Numbered from the stretch's first letter, positions 45,898 to 54,356 are shown. The stretch is 64,000 nucleotides of DNA from Pantoea sp. (GCF_028283705.1 NZ_JAPWKD010000032.1:434001-498000), one strand, 5' to 3'. Notes: generated by a model not told the origin, from the letters alone. A program made the numbers and translations.

Positions 45898-46767
45898 TCA
45901 TTTCAATGGCAGATAGATGTCAGTGATGAGCTGGTGCTCAGGGACGTCATGGATAAAATTCTGGTAGTGGAAGAACAGCGGGAAATCACGCAACTCTTCG
46001 CCACTGGCGGGTAACCAGTCCCGATAGAGCGTCCATGCACTTTCTGCTAATGCATCGTGTGAACCCAGATGACGCAACTGCGCACAGCGCCCGGCGGGAA
46101 TCACCCCATTCACCACACCGAAGGAATTGTCTTCCGGAATCGGTGAGTTTACCGATCCACAGATATCAAAGCGGAAGGTTTCCGGCGGTGTGGTGGCGGG
46201 ATCATGGGGCGCGATACCAAAAGTCTGGCTGCTGATAATAGGGGATAACCCCGTGGTTTTACGCCATGCGATAAAACGCGCAGCGGTCTCCATAATTCGC
46301 TCTGGCTGACCGAAATGCGACAACATCGCCACCGGGGTGGCGGGAAAATCTATGATTGTGACGGGCATACTCTCTCTCCGTTTTGGCTGTAGCGGCGGCA
46401 TGCACTGATGCCATCTCACCCAGGCGGGATGCTGACGGAATTCGCTCGGCGTCATGGCAAACACTTGTTTGAAAGCCCGGCTGAACGACTCGGCGTGCTG
46501 AAATCCCGCATCCAGTGCAATGTCGATAATTTTCTCGGCAGAATTAAATGCCAGCCGATACGACGCGCGTTTCAGACGCATCAACTGGATATAGCGCCCC
46601 GGTGTCATACCACAGTAGCCAGTAAACTGGCGGTGAAAATGGTACGGCGAAAAATGGGCAACTTCGCTCAGTTGTTCCAGCAACAGCGCATCATCCAGGT
46701 GTTGATCGATATAATCGAACACCTTATTGAAGCGCTGGCGGTAAGCATCCGGTTTATTGGCTGACAT
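45898..46767 (-). CDS. AraC-family regulator with GyrI-like effector domain
   Basis: A 289-residue protein. The N-terminal AraC double HTH (about 10-115; FSPYHFHRQFTGYCGMTPGRY and the second HTH ending MTPSEFRQHP) is followed by a GyrI-like small-molecule-binding domain (about 130-289; motif VNGVIPAGRCA). This architecture is the Rob/SbmC-like type that senses hydrophobic or drug-like compounds. Targets are not evident from neighbours. Confidence 0.88.
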   Translation of the reverse strand: MSANKPDAYRQRFNKVFDYIDQHLDDALLLEQLSEVAHFSPYHFHRQFTGYCGMTPGRYIQLMRLKRASYRLAFNSAEKIIDIALDAGFQHAESFSRAFKQVFAMTPSEFRQHPAWVRWHQCMPPLQPKRRESMPVTIIDFPATPVAMLSHFGQPERIMETAARFIAWRKTTGLSPIISSQTFGIAPHDPATTPPETFRFDICGSVNSPIPEDNSFGVVNGVIPAGRCAQLRHLGSHDALAESAWTLYRDWLPASGEELRDFPLFFHYQNFIHDVPEHQLITDIYLPLK

Positions 46768-46849
46768 GGCATTCTCCTTGCCGGTGACTATGCCTGAACG
46801 GGGAAGCGCCTGGCCTGACGGATCTTGCGGAGTTGGGGGGATGTATTGG

Positions 46850-47806
46850 TCAGCACCCGGCGGCGATGTAATCTCCGTTTGGACTGTTCGGAACCACAGT
46901 TAGAAATAAAACCGTGGCAAAGAGGATGATAATCAGGCCTCCCACGATTTTGGCCGCCGGGACCATCCAGCTGAGATTTTCATTGTCCCGACTGAAGAAC
47001 GTGACGGTGCGGTTACGCGCGTAACGTACCGCCAGCGACAATGACAAAATGGATAACGCGGTGCCCAATGACATGGTCATCACCGCCGCAATGCCCCAGC
47101 TGACTATCCCCAACGTATTGGCAAACAGCAAAATCATAATCGCGCCGCTGCATGGCCTGGCACCAATCGTCAGCACTACCCCCAACCGGGTTTTCCAGTC
47201 AGCGTGGCTCAGATCTTTTCCTACCCCATGCTGCCCACAGCCACAGTGATCAGTGTGCTGATGCAGCGGCCTCAGCGTATTAATGACGATTTTCTGTGGC
47301 CGTAGCGCCTTAAGCGTCTGATAAATTACAAACAGGCCGAAAACACCAATCAACAGTGCACTGACTTTTTCCACATACCAGCGGCTGGTGCTGAGATCTC
47401 CTGCTGCGAGGTTAAAACCCACTGCCAGAATATAAACAAACAGGATGGCACTGACACCCTGCATCAGGCTGCCGAGAAACGGCACCACGCGCGCCGCAAG
47501 CAGGCTTTCTTTATTGGTGCTGAGGTAAGTGGTGATAATAAATTTTCCGTGCCCTGGCCCCACGGCATGCAGCACGCCGTAAATAAACGCCCCACCCAGC
47601 AGCCAGACTCCGCCATTGTAATCGTGGCCGTTGAGTTGCAGCAGATACGTTACCAGCCTGCGGTGCAGGGAGATTTGCGTGGCAAGGCTCCACTGGAGAA
47701 ATGCACCCCAATGGGCGTACATCGTGGTGCCGATAACCAGTAACGTCAGGATTAATAATCCTGCGACGGGTATCCGCCAGTCGAGAGTGAAAGAACGCGT
47801 TGTCAC
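46850..47806 (-). CDS. Nickel/cobalt transporter (NicO/RcnA-like)
   Basis: A membrane transporter of 318 residues if started at the GTG at 47804-47806. About six hydrophobic segments, NicO motif LHAVGPGHGK, second motif GARPCSGAI, and a His/Cys-rich loop (HQHTDHCGCGQH) likely to bind the metal. The frame is open to an ATG at 47923 (357 residues), but that extension is Pro/His-rich and unlike a membrane protein N-terminus. The DUF1007 partner often found with such genes is absent. Import versus efflux cannot be decided. Confidence 0.85.
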   Translation of the reverse strand: MTTRSFTLDWRIPVAGLLILTLLVIGTTMYAHWGAFLQWSLATQISLHRRLVTYLLQLNGHDYNGGVWLLGGAFIYGVLHAVGPGHGKFIITTYLSTNKESLLAARVVPFLGSLMQGVSAILFVYILAVGFNLAAGDLSTSRWYVEKVSALLIGVFGLFVIYQTLKALRPQKIVINTLRPLHQHTDHCGCGQHGVGKDLSHADWKTRLGVVLTIGARPCSGAIMILLFANTLGIVSWGIAAVMTMSLGTALSILSLSLAVRYARNRTVTFFSRDNENLSWMVPAAKIVGGLIIILFATVLFLTVVPNSPNGDYIAAGC

Positions 47807-47946
47807 GGTTTTGCCTGTTTTGCCTGGGTAGATGGCCGGAGCAGATGGGGAGAATCGTGCCACCAGTTGCCGGGGATTGCTATGGGGTTTTTGTGGGGGA
47901 TGGGGATAGCAGGCTGGAGGCAAGCCATGTCCTGATATCTCGATGT

Positions 47947-48414
47947 TTATTTCACTTTTTCCGGCACGGGGGTAGTCAAAAAAGTCATATGTGTTTTTAA
48001 TCCAGAAGAACGTTTTACGCCTGTAGGATCAGCCAGAAAGGGGATGCGAAAACGAGCCGATTCCGAAATTTTGATCGTCCATCTAACATCATCAATGAAC
48101 TGAAAATGAACGCTGTCTTCATCTGCCTTCGCATTTTCAAAAGTGCCTGAAGTGTATTCTCCTCCAAGATGGACAACTTCAATAATGCCCTTATTAAGGC
48201 TTACCAGGGTAATAGTCAGGGATTCCTCAAACAAAACATCATCAGTGGTAAAGATAAGATATCTGTCATTATCAATATGAAAAGCTGTTTCTAATATCTT
48301 TCCAGGGACAAGTATCCCTGTTGATTTATTTTCAAAATAGACTTCAGAACTCGCCTGAGAAAACTCTGTTTGCCTGACATTTTCAACTAATGATAATGCG
48401 TTAACCTGTTGCAT
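47947..48414 (-). CDS. Hypothetical protein (possible immunity-type partner)
   Basis: A 155-residue soluble protein starting at 48412-48414 behind GGAGAG. No family recognised. Alternating hydrophobic/acidic strands (DRYLIFTTDD, LTITLVSL, DDVRWTIKIS) suggest a beta-rich fold. Base composition is more AT-rich than the Ni/Co transporter next door. Its start lies inside the 3' end of a small Gly-rich ORF on the same strand, suggesting coupled expression. A toxin/immunity-type relation is a guess from size and layout only. Confidence 0.65.
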   Translation of the reverse strand: MQQVNALSLVENVRQTEFSQASSEVYFENKSTGILVPGKILETAFHIDNDRYLIFTTDDVLFEESLTITLVSLNKGIIEVVHLGGEYTSGTFENAKADEDSVHFQFIDDVRWTIKISESARFRIPFLADPTGVKRSSGLKTHMTFLTTPVPEKVK

Positions 48415-48605
48415 GATTCTCTCCAAAAATATCCCATTTCCCATGCTGCAAGCGCACCACCAATGAATCCGCCAATCAGAACACAAACTGGTGCTCCTGG
48501 GCCACAGACCAGACCAGCCATCATACCGCCTGTTGCTTCGGTGATAACGATAGTTCTCCTTCCATGTCTCGCTGTGCGTATAAAACCATTATCGAACCCG
48601 CACAT
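48387..48605 (-). CDS. Small glycine-rich hydrophobic protein, start uncertain
   Basis: A 72-residue ORF from the ATG at 48603-48605; the frame is open to 48758 but that part crosses the tRNA remnant and a terminator. A basic/polar N-terminus is followed by a glycine-zipper-like hydrophobic helix with two Cys (about residues 28-53: GGMMAGLVCG, VLIGGFIGGALAAW). No good ribosome site. It could be a small membrane or bacteriocin-like peptide, or the remaining C-terminal end of a larger toxin gene. Confidence 0.4.
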   Translation of the reverse strand: MCGFDNGFIRTARHGRRTIVITEATGGMMAGLVCGPGAPVCVLIGGFIGGALAAWEMGYFWRESCNRLTHYH

Positions 48606-48691
48606 GTACTCGGTTCTATACTCACAAGCGACGTAATATGGGTTGACTCTGATTGAGTGAAAAAGCGGGGCAAAGGCTGAATTCCAGACAC

Positions 48692-48716
48692 AAAAAAAGC
48701 CGCTCGTGAGCGACTT
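48692..48716 (-). terminator. Displaced leuX terminator
   Basis: On the minus strand an 8-bp GC-rich stem (48715-48708 with 48705-48698, one G-U pair) is followed by a seven-T run (48698-48692). It stands 13 bases beyond the CCA end of the tRNA 3' remnant, exactly where a leuX terminator would be before the satellite integrated. Confidence 0.75.
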
Positions 48717-48728
48717 GATTGCATCGTA

Positions 48729-48750
48729 TGGTGCGAAGGCCGGACTCGAA
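48729..48750 (-). repeat. attL: Left attachment site: 3' end of leuX
   Basis: 22 bases that repeat the 3' end of the tRNA-Leu(CAA) gene at 60292-60314. GAAGGCCGGACTCGAA is identical; one C is missing next to it. No complete tRNA is present here, only the T-arm/acceptor end with CCA. Confidence 0.85.
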
Positions 48751-48965
48751 AAAAACATTTAACTAATTAAAAATATTATTAATTAACATTAAAACAAAAA
48801 ACATAGACCACCAAAATGACCCCACAAAAAGAGACTGCCGATAGTAAATGAATGAATTCCTGTGATTGCATCATAAAACAATCATCTAAATCTTAAAAAA
48901 GGTTGCCAACACTAAAATTCGTTGGATAAGGTGAAGAAGTCACTTTTTACTTATGGTATGGACGC

Positions 48966-50825
48966 ATGTGGAATGATGTTGAAACTGCTGATGATTTATT
49001 AAATTTCAAACAGATAGCAGGAATTGCGACACGTCTTGTCTTCGAGTCTGCTGGAGAACCTGTATCCATTGGGATCTCTGGTAAATGGGGGACAGGGAAA
49101 TCATCCCTTGTCAAAATGATTGGGGAAAAACTTCAAAACGATAGCTCTAAAGATGAATATGTTTTCTTGGAGTTCAATGCATGGTTATATCAAGGCTATG
49201 ATGATGCTAAGTTAGCACTATTACAATCCGTATCAGACAAAATATTATCAATAGCTAAAGAAAGAAAAAGTTTTGTTGAAAAAGCAATCTCCCTTGCTAA
49301 AAGGATAAATTACTTTAGGGTATTGAAGATTGCCACACCAGCAATCTCCGGAGCGATTTTTGGGGGCATGATCGGAGGCCCAATTGGCGGAATCCTAGGC
49401 GTTGTGAGCGGCATTGCTACAACTGGAAAAATCACCGAGGATGATGTTGATAAACTCAGGGATGATTATTCAAAACTTTCCCCTGAATTCAATGGATTGT
49501 TAACCCCAGAACAATCATCTTCTTTACCACGACAAATTGAAGAGCTAAGACATAGTCTGACAAGTTTATTAAAGGAATTAAACATAACTCTTGTCGTGTT
49601 AGTGGATGACTTAGATAGATGTATGCCTGACACTGCAATATCAACATTAGAAGCAATGAGATTACTTCTATTTGTACCACAAACGGCCTTTATAATTGCT
49701 GCTGATGAAGGAATGATCCGTAGCGCTGTACGCTCCCATTTTTCCCAGACAGATCTTGATAGTGATCTTGTAACTAATTACTTTGATAAGTTAATACAAG
49801 TTCCATTAAGAGTTCCGAGACTTAGCACTAACGATGTTAAAGCCTACGTGGTTATTTTGCTATCAGAACTTGCTGTTCGACGAAAGACAATTCCCAAAGC
49901 AGATTCAGATTTAGCAAAAAAAATAATTCTGGATAAAGCAAAAAAGTCTTGGCAAGGGTCATTAACCAAGAAAGAATTAAATGAAGCTTATGGCAAGCAT
50001 TCATCAGCCCTTGAAAAAGAAATAACTATAGCTCTTGAGATTTCCGAAATATTATCAAGCACTAAAGAAATTGCAGGAAACCCGAGATTAATTAAAAGAT
50101 TTCTGAATAACTTAATCATACGACAACAAATCGCAGAGGAGCAAGAGTTAGCAATCTCATTCGAAGCTCTTGTAAAAATGCAGTTATTCGAACGATGTGC
50201 TACTACAACAGCTTTCGAGTACCTCGCGAGGAGAGTTACTGAAAGCGAGGACGGCAGGCCGGATTTTATCGAAAAATTAGAGAGAGAGTTACAAAAAGGA
50301 AATCCTTATATCGCGCCAGATGTAAGCTGGAGCAATCCCTTTATTGAATCATGGTTAGGCATTAAGCCAAGTCTCTCATCCATTGACCTAAGACCATTAT
50401 TATATCTTAGCAGAGAAAAGTTCATTTCCGTTTCAAGTATTGATGAAATCACTGATGACGCAAGGATATTGCTTGAATCAATATTAATCTCTGATGATAC
50501 ATTCGATATTCTTTCGCCACAGCTTTTAGAAATAGGCGAGACTGAAGCAGAAAAAATCCTAATAAAACTCAAAGTGAAATGTCGTTTAGAACAATGGAGC
50601 TTTGAATATTTAAAAAAATGTTTATTTGTAGTGTCTGAATATAGCGCCTTAAGCAATGAGTTATTATCTCTACTTAGAGAGATACCAGCAAATATGCGGC
50701 CAGCACCTTTCATTCCTTTAATAGCAAAGTACCCATGGGCGACAGAAATATTAGAGTCATGGGAAAAGGACCCGAACACAAACAAACCGACATTAAACGC
50801 AATCAAACTGAAAGCAAGGAGATAA
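48966..50825 (+). CDS. qatA: QatA-like KAP-family P-loop NTPase
   Basis: A 619-residue KAP NTPase. Walker A GKWGTGKSS (39-47), the KAP hallmark FNAWLYQGYDD (70-80), a Gly-rich hydrophobic hairpin (about 120-152) inserted in the NTPase domain, and Walker B VVLVDDLDRC (210-219). A long helical C-terminal region follows. KAP ATPases are membrane-associated and found in several phage-defence systems. Followed by QatB- and QatC-like genes, it matches the first gene of the Qat system. DNA is strongly AT-rich compared with the flanks. Upstream 207 bases are AT-rich, presumably the promoter region. Confidence 0.88.
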   Translation: MWNDVETADDLLNFKQIAGIATRLVFESAGEPVSIGISGKWGTGKSSLVKMIGEKLQNDSSKDEYVFLEFNAWLYQGYDDAKLALLQSVSDKILSIAKERKSFVEKAISLAKRINYFRVLKIATPAISGAIFGGMIGGPIGGILGVVSGIATTGKITEDDVDKLRDDYSKLSPEFNGLLTPEQSSSLPRQIEELRHSLTSLLKELNITLVVLVDDLDRCMPDTAISTLEAMRLLLFVPQTAFIIAADEGMIRSAVRSHFSQTDLDSDLVTNYFDKLIQVPLRVPRLSTNDVKAYVVILLSELAVRRKTIPKADSDLAKKIILDKAKKSWQGSLTKKELNEAYGKHSSALEKEITIALEISEILSSTKEIAGNPRLIKRFLNNLIIRQQIAEEQELAISFEALVKMQLFERCATTTAFEYLARRVTESEDGRPDFIEKLERELQKGNPYIAPDVSWSNPFIESWLGIKPSLSSIDLRPLLYLSREKFISVSSIDEITDDARILLESILISDDTFDILSPQLLEIGETEAEKILIKLKVKCRLEQWSFEYLKKCLFVVSEYSALSNELLSLLREIPANMRPAPFIPLIAKYPWATEILESWEKDPNTNKPTLNAIKLKARR

Positions 50826-50827
50826 AC

Positions 50828-51688
50828 ATGGGTACTTCAACTTCCAGTTCAGGTTCTGGAGCTAATGTTCCATTTATTCCTCCCTGGGAAGATAAGCTTC
50901 AAAATCTTCCAATAGGGTCAGGTGATGTAAGCTACCCTATTCCAGATAACGATGAGGAGAGTGAAAAGGATGATGCCCCCGCCGAAGATAATGAAAGTAT
51001 TGGTGGTATAGCACCACCGAGGAGATATGCCAGTGCACGAAGAGAACTTCGAAACTATGCTGAGAGTTCGGATAAATCCCACTTTAGAAAAGCAGTAGGA
51101 AACTTTTCGAAAGTAGGTAGTGGTGGAGCAAAACAAGCCTCACGCAAAATGAAAACTTCAACACGCGCAGCCACCAACTTATTATCATTATTAACTTCAC
51201 TTAGAGATGGAAATAACATCTCAGCAAACAACTGGGCACAAAAGTTATTAAAAAACAACCCATCAGCATCTGAAATTATTGATGCAATAATTTCAGAAAC
51301 CACAACATCAGGAGGAACCATTGATGAGGAATCAATTAAAAACTCCATGTCATTTGCACTCTCTGAGCTTATAAAAAAAGATGAGAACATAGACCTTTTC
51401 AAAATGAGTGACAATAATATTTGGAATTTGATAGAACTATATCTCTCCAATGAAGTTAAAAACAAATTAATACATGAAATTGGACAGTTATTCGAAGGTT
51501 CAAAGAACATACCATCCAGCTCAATGAAAAATATAAATATGATGAGAAAATATCTTCAATCCGAAATTTCATCACAATTATCAGAATTGAGAAAAAGCAT
51601 TCCCAATCCAAGCATTAGGCAATTTCAAAACATTATGGATAAAGCACTCGAAAACACATTTATTGTTTATGAAGGAGCATTACAATGA
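50828..51688 (+). CDS. qatB: QatB-like protein
   Basis: A 286-residue protein starting at 50828 behind AAGGAG, two bases after the qatA stop; the frame open from 50735 is a read-through of qatA. The first residues are MGTSTSSSGSGANVPFIP: Met-Gly followed by a Ser/Gly-rich flexible tail, then an acidic segment (about 40-65) and a helical body. No enzymatic motif. In Qat systems QatB is of this type. QueC-like partners in related defence systems are reported to attach a deazaguanine to an N-terminal glycine, which would fit this N-terminus; that role is inferred here. Confidence 0.85.
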   Translation: MGTSTSSSGSGANVPFIPPWEDKLQNLPIGSGDVSYPIPDNDEESEKDDAPAEDNESIGGIAPPRRYASARRELRNYAESSDKSHFRKAVGNFSKVGSGGAKQASRKMKTSTRAATNLLSLLTSLRDGNNISANNWAQKLLKNNPSASEIIDAIISETTTSGGTIDEESIKNSMSFALSELIKKDENIDLFKMSDNNIWNLIELYLSNEVKNKLIHEIGQLFEGSKNIPSSSMKNINMMRKYLQSEISSQLSELRKSIPNPSIRQFQNIMDKALENTFIVYEGALQ

Positions 51689-52968
51689 AAGTAGTATGTG
51701 CACCTGAAAGAATGTTACCTGAACACTTAGATGAAGAAACTGAATATTTCTCTCTTTACACCATACCTTCTAATAAAAAAATTGGTCATATCGCTCAAGA
51801 CTGGAGGTTGAGGCTAAAGAAAATGGGTTTTTATCCGGACGTTGTGACTTGGGATTTTGTAACTATAGCAATGTCAGTTTGCGCTGCGGATTTAGCATGC
51901 TTAAGAAAAAAAACCGCCGATGGATGGACTAGAGAAATTGAGTTATCAATAACGCTGTGTAACAAAAAGAACTGGATTCCACACATTGATAAACTTCAAG
52001 ATGCATTTCGTTTTCTAACGGGAGACTTCTGGGAGATAAAATTAAATGATGGTGGCGACTTTCCCTTAGAACCTTTACAAAAGACAACATCCTCTGCGGA
52101 CTGTATCTCATTACTGTCCGGTGGCATGGATAGTTTAATTGGTGCAATTGATCTAACTGAAAAGGGTCGATCGCCATGCTTTGTATCTCAAATGGCAAAA
52201 GGCGACTCAAAGAAACAAACAGAATTCTCACAAACCTTAAATGGAAAGGTACGCCACTACCAATGGAATCACAGAATAAAAGTCCCCCACGTAACTGAAC
52301 GTTCAACACGCGGTCGCTCATTAATATTTATATCTTACGGTGTTCTCGCAGCAACAATTTTAAAAACTAAAGATCCAGTTGAATTATACATCCCTGAAAA
52401 TGGATTCATTAGCTTGAATATCCCACTAAACGAAGGCAGATTCGGAAGCCTTAGTACAAAAACCACTCATCCTGTTTTTTTAGGCATCATTCAAGAAATT
52501 TTTAACTCTGCAAAAATGAACATCTCAATTAAACGACCATATCAAGGCTACACAAAAGGAGAGATGATAAAGAACTGCACAAACCAATCCACTTTATTTA
52601 AGCATATCGGTAACACTACAAGTTGTGGTCGCTTTGGTTATTACAATTATCAACACTGTGGTCGATGCGTCCCTTGTTTAGTTCGCAGGGCTGCATTTTT
52701 GAGCGCAGGGATACCAGATACAACCACAAATAAATATTACTTTGACGATTTAGGAAATCCTGATTCAGAGAGAGAAAAAGGAGCAAATGATATCGGTGCT
52801 GTTGCTCGTGCCTGCTTACTTTTCAGAGAGAGGGGAATTGATGATGTAATAGGCGGTTCACTTTCGTTTGCAAGTAAATCGATTGAAGGAAGGAAATTTT
52901 ATGCTGATGTTGTTGAAAATGGACTAAAAGAACTTGATGCGCTTCTGACAAAACATGGTGTCCTATAA
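51685..52968 (+). CDS. qatC: QatC-like QueC-family enzyme
   Basis: A 427-residue protein overlapping the qatB stop by four bases (ATGA). The ATP-pyrophosphatase loop SGGMDS is at 145-150. A zinc site of Cys314, Cys325, Cys328 and Cys331 (CGRCVPC) matches QueC, which builds 7-cyano-7-deazaguanine. It is much longer than housekeeping QueC (about 230), with an extra N-terminal 135 residues and C-terminal helices, as in the QatC group. No TatD-type gene follows: the next 270 bases contain no candidate. Confidence 0.88.
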   Translation: MKVVCAPERMLPEHLDEETEYFSLYTIPSNKKIGHIAQDWRLRLKKMGFYPDVVTWDFVTIAMSVCAADLACLRKKTADGWTREIELSITLCNKKNWIPHIDKLQDAFRFLTGDFWEIKLNDGGDFPLEPLQKTTSSADCISLLSGGMDSLIGAIDLTEKGRSPCFVSQMAKGDSKKQTEFSQTLNGKVRHYQWNHRIKVPHVTERSTRGRSLIFISYGVLAATILKTKDPVELYIPENGFISLNIPLNEGRFGSLSTKTTHPVFLGIIQEIFNSAKMNISIKRPYQGYTKGEMIKNCTNQSTLFKHIGNTTSCGRFGYYNYQHCGRCVPCLVRRAAFLSAGIPDTTTNKYYFDDLGNPDSEREKGANDIGAVARACLLFRERGIDDVIGGSLSFASKSIEGRKFYADVVENGLKELDALLTKHGVL

Positions 52969-53208
52969 AGTCTTACTTAAACATATTCCACCAAAGCAAG
53001 CGCGCAATGCTATCCCCGCCACGCCTGCCCGCTTTATGCATCGCTTTTCATGCAGGTGCATGATGCGGGCCGGGCCGCGCCCGGTATGGCCTGAACGGGG
53101 AAAAGCGGTGCATGATTTTGCATGCAGATCCATGCACGCTATGCATGCATCACTCTTTACAAAGTGGCTGGCCAGAAAAAGGGCTTCAGAAAGTCAAAGG
53201 ACAGGCAC
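52969..53208. other. Cargo/backbone junction with TGCATG cluster
   Basis: Base composition changes abruptly from AT-rich cargo to GC-rich satellite at about 53000. TGCATG or CATGCA occurs repeatedly (53057, 53109, 53119, 53131 and 53142-53149). A 97-codon ORF starting at 52955 over the qatC end has no family features and is not called as a gene; it is where qatD would be expected. Confidence 0.55.
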
Positions 53209-53234
53209 AAAAAAGCCGCTGGTCGGGCAGCGGC
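53209..53234 (-). terminator. Terminator of the sid-delta operon
   Basis: On the minus strand GCCGCT/AGCGGC arms (53234-53229, 53220-53215) with an 8-base loop are followed by six T, 10 bases after the delta stop. Confidence 0.8.
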
Positions 53235-53244
53235 TGTGCGGGGA

Positions 53245-53496
53245 TTAATGAATCTGACGGAATGCAGAACCGTAACGACCCAGCGTCTGGCGTTCCTTTA
53301 CCGGCTCCGGCGGTGCTTCCGGTACGTTTTCCGGCTGTGGCGGTGCGGTGATAACCTTCGTGATGCTCTCATTCGTCTTGAAGGTGCAGGAGCAGTCCAG
53401 GTTAGTGCACTGGTGATAGCGCTCTTTCACCTGTTCGGACATATAGCGGCTCGATTTGGTGTGTGCCGCGCTTTTGCAGTAGGGACAGTGCATCAT
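53245..53496 (-). CDS. Delta/Ogr-family zinc-finger late transcription activator
   Basis: An 83-residue protein with the Ogr/Delta zinc site Cys4-x2-Cys7-x22-Cys30-x4-Cys35, as in the P2 Ogr and P4 Delta activators that turn on late promoters through the RNA polymerase alpha subunit. The C-terminal third is Pro-rich. It overlaps the sid-like stop by four bases. Satellites use Delta to trigger their own late genes and those of the helper. Confidence 0.88.
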   Translation of the reverse strand: MMHCPYCKSAAHTKSSRYMSEQVKERYHQCTNLDCSCTFKTNESITKVITAPPQPENVPEAPPEPVKERQTLGRYGSAFRQIH

Positions 53497-54209
53497 TTCT
53501 GGCTACCCTCCTGAAGTTTTACACGCTGTGCCCGGATTGATTCCCCCAGCTTCTGGCGGCGCAGGGGACGCGTATAAAGTTCCATATCAACCCCCGTCAG
53601 CGCAGGACGATGCAGGCCGATATTCTCCAGCAGCGGTGCCTCTTTCAGCACGCTCTCCGGCAGTGCCATTGCTGCCCGCGTCAGTGCTTCGCCAACCAGC
53701 CCGGCCACATCCTTAATCCGGTCCCGGTCGTCACCGGCAAACGTCGGGGACAGTTCTTCACGCCGGATACGCAGCTTAATGGCCCACAGCAGCGACGGAC
53801 TCACGTTACGCAGGGCTGACTGCCAGTGCACATCCGCAAACCCGGTAAACGCCTCGCGGTGTGATTCCACATACTCTTTGCCACTGCCGCAGCATTTCAG
53901 CATCGCCTCCTGCTTATCCAGCGCCAGCTCTTTCAGCAGCCCGCCAAACTCATCGGCCAGTTCCCGGCTGGCGATACGCTGTGAATGCTCGGTGCGCAGC
54001 TCGTCAGTAAGGTTCCCACGCAGGTTACGGAAGCGCGTGCGCCAGTTGCTCTCGGCCTCTTTCCCGGCCTCAATGGCCGCCTGCTGCTCTTTCTCACAGC
54101 GGGCGATATCCGCGCAGATGCCGTTATACCGCTTCATTCTTTCTGTATGTTCAGCTCGGGCTTTCTCGAAGCGCACCAGTGAGGCAGGTTTCTGTTCCGG
54201 GGTGGTCAT
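53493..54209 (-). CDS. Sid-like capsid-size-determination protein
   Basis: A 238-residue mostly helical protein. It aligns by eye with P4 Sid (244 residues): an N-terminal EKARAEHTERMKRYN stretch, then WRTRFRNLRGNLTDELR, then ASRELADEF, and MELYTRPLRRQK near the end. Sid forces the helper's capsid protein to build small shells that fit only satellite DNA. It sits upstream of delta in the order sid-delta, as in P4; psu, which follows in P4, is not present. Databases may label such proteins polarity suppression (Psu) instead. Confidence 0.75.
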   Translation of the reverse strand: MTTPEQKPASLVRFEKARAEHTERMKRYNGICADIARCEKEQQAAIEAGKEAESNWRTRFRNLRGNLTDELRTEHSQRIASRELADEFGGLLKELALDKQEAMLKCCGSGKEYVESHREAFTGFADVHWQSALRNVSPSLLWAIKLRIRREELSPTFAGDDRDRIKDVAGLVGEALTRAAMALPESVLKEAPLLENIGLHRPALTGVDMELYTRPLRRQKLGESIRAQRVKLQEGSQK

Positions 54210-54245
54210 GGTGGTCTCTCATCGTCTGTAAAGGATGAGGCCATT

Positions 54246-54266
54246 CTGTCGTGTACCACAGGACAG
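54246..54266 (-). promoter_or_regulatory. Candidate Delta/Ogr binding dyad
   Basis: CTGTC (54246-54250) mirrors GACAG (54262-54266) around an inner TGT-ACC-ACA, the type of dyad recognised by Ogr/Delta proteins. It is centred 47 bases before the sid-like start codon, rather close for an activator expected around -55 of the transcript start. Confidence 0.35.
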
Positions 54267-54356
54267 CGCATTTCATTGCTTCCCGCCTGTCGATGAGCAG
54301 ACAAAGGCAGAACCGGTGCGGGGCTCTCCCTTAACAGATTATATTTCTTATATAAC

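Noticed and set aside
52955..53248. 97-codon ORF overlapping the qatC end, at the place of qatD
   Set aside because: It crosses the sharp composition change and lacks any TatD motif.
53779..54231. 150-codon plus-strand ORF opposite the Sid-like gene
   Set aside because: Ser/Arg-rich shadow; the minus-strand frame fits a known satellite protein.
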